Origin: Candidatus Woesearchaeota archaeon
GTDB taxonomy: Archaea > Nanobdellota > Nanobdellia > Woesearchaeales > GW2011-AR4
Length of the DNA: 36,268 bases
Assembly: GCA_023266475.1 (NCBI GenBank)
Contig: JAHFQA010000007.1
Span: 1 to 36,268 of the forward strand
Reading direction: 5' to 3'
Shown piece after piece: positions 32,133-36,268 of this stretch. The position numbers were made by a program, and so were the translations under genes. The first letter of the stretch is position 1; each line of letters begins with the position of its first letter. The notes under the pieces were generated by a model, which saw only the letters and a program-made list of their open reading frames with translations, was not told where the DNA came from and made no database searches.

Positions 32133-33272
32133 ATGGTATTCATAATAAAAATTATTGACAAATATATAGTCAGCTTGCTGTGCAACTTTCTCGGATTTTT
32201 TAATAAAACAGCAAAAGTCAGCCATGTTGAATGCCGCAAAATCCTTGTAGTCCAGCTTTGGGGCGTTGGAGAAACGATTTTGACCTTGCCTGCAATTGAA
32301 GCATTGAGAAAAAAATTTCCCGATGGTGAAATAAATGTTTTGGCCACTTCAAGAAACAAAGATGTTTTTTTTGAGAACAAAAATATAAACAAAATCATTG
32401 CATTAAAACTCACTCCATTTTCTGTTCTTGGATTTATTTTTAAAAACATAAAAAAATATGAGTTAGCTATAGATATGGAAGAGTATCTTAATATTTCAGC
32501 AATAATTTCTTTCTTCGTTGCCAGGAAAACTTTTGGATATTCACATAATTCAAGGGCTAAATTATATTCAGAAAAGGCAAGGTACAACGACAAGCAGCAT
32601 TCTGTACAAACTTTTCTTGATTTGGTAAGATTATTAGGCATTTCTTATGATGCTGACAAATTGCCAGGATTAAATTATTCAAAAAATGACAGGAATTTCG
32701 TTGACAAGATTTTGAAAGAAAATAAAATTAAAAAAGGCGATTTTGTTGTCTGCATTGCTCCCGGGGCTGCAGAGTCCGCAAAGGCAAGAATGTGGCCATT
32801 TGATAGGTTTGCTGAACTATGCGACGAGATAATTGCAAAGTACAATGCAAAAATAATCTTTGTAGGCATCTTGAGCGAGAATGAATTAATAGAGAATGTG
32901 CTGAGAAGTATGGAGCAAAAAGATAAAACAATAAATACAGCTGGCAAAATAAGCCTAAATCAATTATTTTATTTGATAATTAAATGCAAATTATTCATTG
33001 GCAATGATGCAGGACCTATGCACATTGCAGCTGCGCAAGGTATTAAGACGCTTGGATTGTTTGGTCCAAATTTGCCCTTGAGATTTGGGCCCTATGGAAA
33101 AGGGAACATTGGATTATATAAGGGTTACAACTGCGAATTCAGCCCATGCATTAATGTGCATAAAGGCCAAGTTCCAGATTGCCTATACCCAAGAAACAGC
33201 AACGATTATCAGAAATGTATGAAGAATATAAGCGTCGATGATGTTTTGAAGGAAGTGGAAAAGTTGGTTTAA
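32133..33272 (+). CDS. Family 9 glycosyltransferase (heptosyltransferase-like)
   Basis: 379 aa, GT-B fold. N-terminal domain: KILVVQLWGVGETILTLPAI (family: RxxxxGDxxxTxP) and FPDGEINVLATSRN. C-terminal domain: CIAPGAAESAKARMWPFDRF, then LFIGNDAGPMHIAAAQGIKT and LGLFGPNLPLRFGPYG, the nucleotide-sugar-binding signature of GT9. Four cysteines cluster near the end (NCEFSPCINVHKGQVPDC), as in several heptosyltransferase homologues. Bacterial relatives add ADP-heptose to LPS core; an archaeon lacks LPS, so an S-layer or N-glycan acceptor is more likely. A heptose-phosphate kinase gene lies 2.4 kb downstream, supporting a heptose-type donor. It overlaps the convergent next gene by 4 nt. Confidence 0.9.
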   Translation: MVFIIKIIDKYIVSLLCNFLGFFNKTAKVSHVECRKILVVQLWGVGETILTLPAIEALRKKFPDGEINVLATSRNKDVFFENKNINKIIALKLTPFSVLGFIFKNIKKYELAIDMEEYLNISAIISFFVARKTFGYSHNSRAKLYSEKARYNDKQHSVQTFLDLVRLLGISYDADKLPGLNYSKNDRNFVDKILKENKIKKGDFVVCIAPGAAESAKARMWPFDRFAELCDEIIAKYNAKIIFVGILSENELIENVLRSMEQKDKTINTAGKISLNQLFYLIIKCKLFIGNDAGPMHIAAAQGIKTLGLFGPNLPLRFGPYGKGNIGLYKGYNCEFSPCINVHKGQVPDCLYPRNSNDYQKCMKNISVDDVLKEVEKLV

Positions 33273-34021
33273 TCGCCTACATGCACATACTCTCCATACG
33301 TGAAAAACCCAACAAGCTGTTTTATTTTTGCAAGCCTTGGAAACAAGTCCTTTTCCAGCGAAACTGAATTCTCGAACATTTCAAAAATCTCGGGCTTGAA
33401 GATATAAATGCCTGCATTGACAATATTAGTTGAATAGTGCCTTGGCTTTTCCTGAAAATCAACAACTAAATCTCCGTCAAGAATTGCTGTCCCATAGCTG
33501 CTTGTTTTTTCCCTTGTCATCAAGCCCATTGTGGCAAGCTTATCTGATTCGAGGTGCTTTTTTATCATTTTCAACAAATCAAAATTGTTATAAGTGTCTC
33601 CTGACATTACTATAAAGCTGCTATTTATCTTATCCTTCATCGCTTTCAATGCTTCTGCATTGCCTCTGGCTTGTTTTTCAACAATTTCTACGCTGATATT
33701 TGCACCAGAAATCCCGTCCAGCAGCTTAGTGATATTTCTTGTATGCTGCGTTATGACATACAGCTGTTTCACTCCATGATTTGCAAAAAACTCAATCTGC
33801 TGCTTTATTAAGGGCATTCCCCTAACTTCATTCAAAGCATTTTCCTGGTGCTCCCCTTTCAATAATAAAACAGCAGCGCTTGCAGACTGCTCCTGCAGCC
33901 CTTTTCTTAAAAAATATTCAATTGCCTGCGACCTGCTCCTTATCACTGAACCGTCCACTTTTGAATCTACCAGTTTCAACAATGAGTTATCTACAGATAT
34001 TGCAATCTTTGATTTTGGCAT
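33269..34021 (-). CDS. Ribbon-helix-helix / sugar nucleotidyltransferase-like fusion
   Basis: 250 aa. Residues 1-45 form a CopG-type ribbon-helix-helix (KIAISVDNSLLKLVDSKV, then RSRSQAIEYFLRKGLQE). Residues about 48-250 follow the NTP-transferase fold: VRGMPLIKQQIEFFANHGVK, FIVMSGDTYNNFDL, ILDGDLVVDFQEKP, NIVNAGIYIFKPEIF. The signature GGxGTRLxP loop is replaced by LLKGEHQENAL, so the nucleotide-binding glycines and catalytic arginine are missing. The enzyme half may therefore be a sugar-nucleotide or sugar-phosphate sensor driving the DNA-binding half, or a divergent enzyme. Palindromes lie over its own promoter and that of the divergent cupin gene. Confidence 0.85.
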   Translation of the reverse strand: MPKSKIAISVDNSLLKLVDSKVDGSVIRSRSQAIEYFLRKGLQEQSASAAVLLLKGEHQENALNEVRGMPLIKQQIEFFANHGVKQLYVITQHTRNITKLLDGISGANISVEIVEKQARGNAEALKAMKDKINSSFIVMSGDTYNNFDLLKMIKKHLESDKLATMGLMTREKTSSYGTAILDGDLVVDFQEKPRHYSTNIVNAGIYIFKPEIFEMFENSVSLEKDLFPRLAKIKQLVGFFTYGEYVHVGD

Positions 34022-34022
34022 G

Positions 34023-34123
34023 GTATGAATAAGTAGTGAAAAGTATTACTTTATATATATTTATATACTTCAATATATAATTGAAAGCGAAAAGCTTATA
34101 AATAAGGTATGAAAAGTTCATAC
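34023..34123. promoter_or_regulatory. Divergent promoter region with palindromic operator candidates
   Basis: Plus strand: TATA box CTTATAAATAAG (about 34095-34106), followed directly by the palindrome GTATGAA-AAG-TTCATAC (34107-34123), which would cover the transcript start of the cupin gene. Minus strand: TATA-rich stretch TATATAAATATATATAAAG (about 34051-34069), followed by the imperfect palindrome AGTAGT...ATTACT (34032-34050) and a half-site GTATGAA (34023-34029) next to the RHH gene's ATG. Placement between TATA and start is typical of archaeal repressor sites. The RHH fusion protein is the obvious candidate binder. Confidence 0.55.
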
Positions 34124-34136
34124 TATAGTGATAAAA

Positions 34137-34547
34137 ATGTCAGAAGAGGAAAAATTCAAAGAAGACAATGTTCAGCTTTTAGCAGAATTCAAAGGCGAGA
34201 GGCACGACCATGTCTGGGGATATGAGCTATGGGTTGAGAATAATGAAAAATACTGCAACAAGCTGCTGATTTTGAATAAGGGATTTGAATCAAGCTGGCA
34301 TTATCATGAGCACAAGGATGAGACATTTGTGATTATTCAAGGGCAAGTTTCGCTTACATATGCGAATAAATTAGGCGCACCTGCCCAGACAATAATTTTA
34401 AATGACGGGGATAAATTCAGATTGAAGCCAAAAGTTGTCCATACTTTTAAATCACTGGCACCTAAAAGCACCGTTATGGAAATATCAACAACAGAAGACG
34501 GGGATAATGTAAAGTTGCGCCCCGCAAGAAGATTAATCGAAGAATAG
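34137..34547 (+). CDS. Cupin-domain protein, mannose-6-phosphate isomerase type II-like
   Basis: 136 aa from ATG 34137; the GTG at 34128 lies too close to the predicted transcript start and adds only three residues. Single cupin barrel: GYELWVENNEKYCNKLLILN, then SSWHYHEHKDETFVIIQGQV supplying the His-x-His...Glu metal ligands, and LKPKVVHTFKSL with the last histidine. Such proteins resemble the C-terminal domain of bifunctional mannose-6-phosphate isomerase/mannose-1-phosphate guanylyltransferase. Its neighbours suggest sugar-phosphate isomerisation or binding for glycan synthesis. Substrate not determined. Confidence 0.88.
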   Translation: MSEEEKFKEDNVQLLAEFKGERHDHVWGYELWVENNEKYCNKLLILNKGFESSWHYHEHKDETFVIIQGQVSLTYANKLGAPAQTIILNDGDKFRLKPKVVHTFKSLAPKSTVMEISTTEDGDNVKLRPARRLIEE

Positions 34548-34558
34548 AATTCCAAGTG

Positions 34559-35458
34559 ATGAAAATGCTCGATTTCACTAAAATAAAAACAATCTCCATC
34601 AAGCAGAGAAAGAACAAGGTAAAGTTAAGTAACTTGATTAAGCCTGAGAATTCTAAATTACTTATTAAATCAAAAGATTTTGATGAATTAATAGATAAAA
34701 TAGTTAACACCCATAAAAATAAGAAACAGATTATCCTGATGATGGGTGCACATGTTATAAAAACTGGCATGAGCTTGCTGATTATAGACTTGTTGAAAAA
34801 AGGAATTATAAATCACATAGCAATGAACGGAGCTGGCCCTATTCATGATTTTGAGCTTGCTTTGGTTGGGGAAACATCCGAGTATGTTGAAAAAACAATT
34901 GAAGACGGGACTTTTGGAATGATTGAAGAGACTGGAAGCATACTTAATGAAGCAATCAAAGAAGGCGCAAATAACAACAACGGTATGGGTTATTCAATTG
35001 GAAAAAGAATAAATGACTTGAATCTCCCAAACAAGGAATACAGCATTCTATACAATGCTTACAAATTAAAAATCCCAGCTACTATCCATGTTGCAATTGG
35101 AACAGACATAATTCACCAGCATCCAAGCTGTGACGGAGCGGCTCTTGGACAGACATCGTACCATGATTTCAAGATTTTTGCTGAGAGTGTCACCAAGCTT
35201 GAAGGCGGGGTTATTTTGAACGTCGGTTGCGCCGTCATACTTCCAGAAGTTTTTTTGAAAGCCTTGACAATTGCAAGAAATATTAGCTGTAAAGTTGAGC
35301 ACATAACAGCTGCAAACATTGACATGATAGATCATTACAGGCCAAGGGAAAATGTCGTCAACAGGCCAACGTCATTGGGCGGAAGGGGATTTATAATAAT
35401 TGGAAAGCATGAAGATACAATTCCAACGTTACATAGAAAAATAATTGAAATGATTTAA
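34559..35458 (+). CDS. Deoxyhypusine synthase-like protein
   Basis: About 299 aa; GTG 34556, ATG 34559 and ATG 34565 are all possible starts, the last having GTGATG as potential RBS. The centre, IILMMGAHVIKTGMSLLIID and AMNGAGPIHDFELALVGET, resembles the deoxyhypusine-synthase NAD-binding fold. The region AIGTDIIHQHPSCDGAALGQ follows. The segment that carries the catalytic lysine in true deoxyhypusine synthase (GSDSGARPDEAVSWGK) is not found, so modification of aIF5A is doubtful. From memory, paralogues of this type sit in sugar-nucleotide and heptose clusters. Its place 9-12 nt after the cupin gene and ahead of a heptose kinase fits a glycan-precursor role; the reaction is unknown. Confidence 0.78.
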   Translation: MKMLDFTKIKTISIKQRKNKVKLSNLIKPENSKLLIKSKDFDELIDKIVNTHKNKKQIILMMGAHVIKTGMSLLIIDLLKKGIINHIAMNGAGPIHDFELALVGETSEYVEKTIEDGTFGMIEETGSILNEAIKEGANNNNGMGYSIGKRINDLNLPNKEYSILYNAYKLKIPATIHVAIGTDIIHQHPSCDGAALGQTSYHDFKIFAESVTKLEGGVILNVGCAVILPEVFLKALTIARNISCKVEHITAANIDMIDHYRPRENVVNRPTSLGGRGFIIIGKHEDTIPTLHRKIIEMI

Positions 35459-35464
35459 TTTTAG

Positions 35465-35612
35465 CGTTATTTATTTTTAATAAAAAATTATTGAGAGTGT
35501 CTATTATGTTAAGGACAAGAAGAACTGGAAACATTAAAATATAGCATTAACTAGAACTCGATAATAAAAAATACATTCAAAAATCCACAATAAAAATATC
35601 CAATATAATAAA
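35465..35612 (+). repeat. Degenerate dispersed intergenic repeat, copy 2, with promoter of the kinase gene
   Basis: Blocks CGTTATT (35465-35471), CAAGAAGAACT (35516-35526), AAAAATCCA (about 35579-35587) and TATCCAATATAATAAA (35597-35612) repeat the order seen at 24200-24324. The final block is centred about 30 nt ahead of ATG 35636 and is the likely TATA box of the kinase gene. Confidence 0.45.
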
Positions 35613-35635
35613 ATTCAAACTTACTAGAAAATAAT

Positions 35636-36268
35636 ATGAAGCAGAGATTATTAAAAATATTAGGAAAATTCAGAAATAAAAAAATTCTTGTTATAGGTGA
35701 TATAATGCTTGACAAGTATATATGGGGCGAGGTTTCAAGGATAAGCCCGGAAGCTCCTGTCCAGGTTGTAAATGTGATTAGAGAGACTTACGAAGCCGGC
35801 GGGGCTGCAAATGTGGCAAACAATGTGTCTGCGTTAAGCGGAAAGGCATTTATGGTTGGAATTGCAGGAAACGATGAGGCAAAAAATATACTGCTTAATG
35901 AATTGAAGAAAAAAAGAATAAACACCGACGGTATTTTCCTTGACAAAGACAAGCCAACAACCCAAAAAGTCAGGATCATAGGAAAAAGCCAACAGCTTTT
36001 AAGAGTTGATTACGAAAAGAAAGAGCATGTGCACCAAAATATTGAGCATTTCATAATCAAGTTTCTAGAGGAAAAAGTACCCGATGTTGATATAGTTATT
36101 ATTTCTGATTATGCAAAGGGTGTTATAACGGAAAATATAACAAGCAAGCTGATTCAGATATCAAGAGAGGAAAACAAGCCGATAATTGTTGATCCAAAGC
36201 CAAAGCACAGAAACTTATATGCAAATGTAACTTTGATTACCCCCAACAATGCAGAAGCAAGCGAAATG
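35636..36268 (+). CDS. D-glycero-beta-D-manno-heptose-7-phosphate kinase-like (HldE/RfaE kinase domain), partial
   Basis: 211 codons visible, open to the window end, so the 3' part is missing and the ORF track omits it. The PfkB/ribokinase fold is clear: KILVIGDIMLDKYIWGEVSR, ISPEAPVQVVNV and GGAANVANNVSAL match the RfaE first domain almost word for word. Later segments are TTQKVRIIGKSQQLLRVDYE, VVIISDYAKGVI and PIIVDPKPKHRNLY. The enzyme phosphorylates heptose-7-phosphate at C1 on the way to a nucleotide-activated heptose. It is unseen whether a nucleotidyltransferase domain follows, as in bifunctional HldE. A TATA box at about 35601-35612 and no RBS suggest a leaderless transcript. Confidence 0.92.
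   Translation, partial: MKQRLLKILGKFRNKKILVIGDIMLDKYIWGEVSRISPEAPVQVVNVIRETYEAGGAANVANNVSALSGKAFMVGIAGNDEAKNILLNELKKKRINTDGIFLDKDKPTTQKVRIIGKSQQLLRVDYEKKEHVHQNIEHFIIKFLEEKVPDVDIVIISDYAKGVITENITSKLIQISREENKPIIVDPKPKHRNLYANVTLITPNNAEASEM

Noticed and set aside
34559-35458. Annotation as a genuine deoxyhypusine synthase for aIF5A
   Set aside because: The segment carrying the catalytic lysine is not recognisable and the neighbours are sugar-related, so only family-level similarity is claimed.
1-36268. CRISPR arrays, insertion sequences, rRNA genes
   Set aside because: No regularly spaced direct repeats, transposase-like ORFs or rRNA signatures were seen anywhere in the window.

Overview
The window is AT-rich archaeal DNA, most likely from a small-genome DPANN lineage (Woesearchaeota/Pacearchaeota-like). 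That placement is inferred from gene content, not from a marker phylogeny. The archaeal evidence is: an STT3/AglB oligosaccharyltransferase, a geranylgeranyl-reductase-family flavoprotein, class III (archaeal) prepilin signals, an archaellum/Tad-type ATPase with two GspF-like membrane proteins, TATA boxes about 25-35 nt ahead of many starts (several near-leaderless), GAGGTG-type ribosome binding sites, and a tRNA gene interrupted by bulge-helix-bulge (BHB) introns.

Layout. 1-2240: an Lrp/AsnC regulator divergent from S-adenosylhomocysteine hydrolase. 2241-15581: a single-domain KaiC-like ATPase on the minus strand, then a long plus-strand pilus/surface-appendage cluster. The cluster holds a KaiC-like protein without a P-loop, a small membrane protein, four or five prepilin-like or membrane-anchored secreted proteins (one with a split von Willebrand A domain), a winged-helix/coiled-coil protein, the assembly ATPase and two platform proteins. 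15769-16768: two tandem major pilins with identical translation leaders. 16769-17208: a gene-free interval with strong hairpins, possibly a structured RNA. 17209-22931 (minus): two cell-surface proteins, one of about 1,690 residues rich in N-glycosylation sequons and carrying a PGF-pre-PGF-like domain. 23158-26428: a DUF192 protein, a small membrane protein, tRNA-Trp and an S-layer-like protein. 26595-33272: geranylgeranyl reductase family, AglB, GT2, DUF2304 and GT9 (lipid and glycan work). 33269-36268: a ribbon-helix-helix/nucleotidyltransferase-like fusion divergent from a cupin, a deoxyhypusine-synthase-like protein and a heptose-phosphate kinase (HldE kinase domain) cut by the window end.

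How the parts fit: the pilins, VWA protein, giant surface protein and S-layer-like protein are exported, sequon-rich products; AglB can glycosylate them; the GT2, GT9 and heptose-kinase-type genes could build or activate the glycan. This is inference from gene proximity.

The strongest discovery is at 23954-24139. The gene folds into a normal 74-nt tRNA-Trp(CCA) only if four separate introns (17, 45, 29 and 21 nt; D-loop, anticodon loop, variable loop, T-loop) are removed. All four sets of boundaries fit the same BHB cutting geometry. From memory, three introns is the most described for one archaeal tRNA, and that in Thermoproteales.
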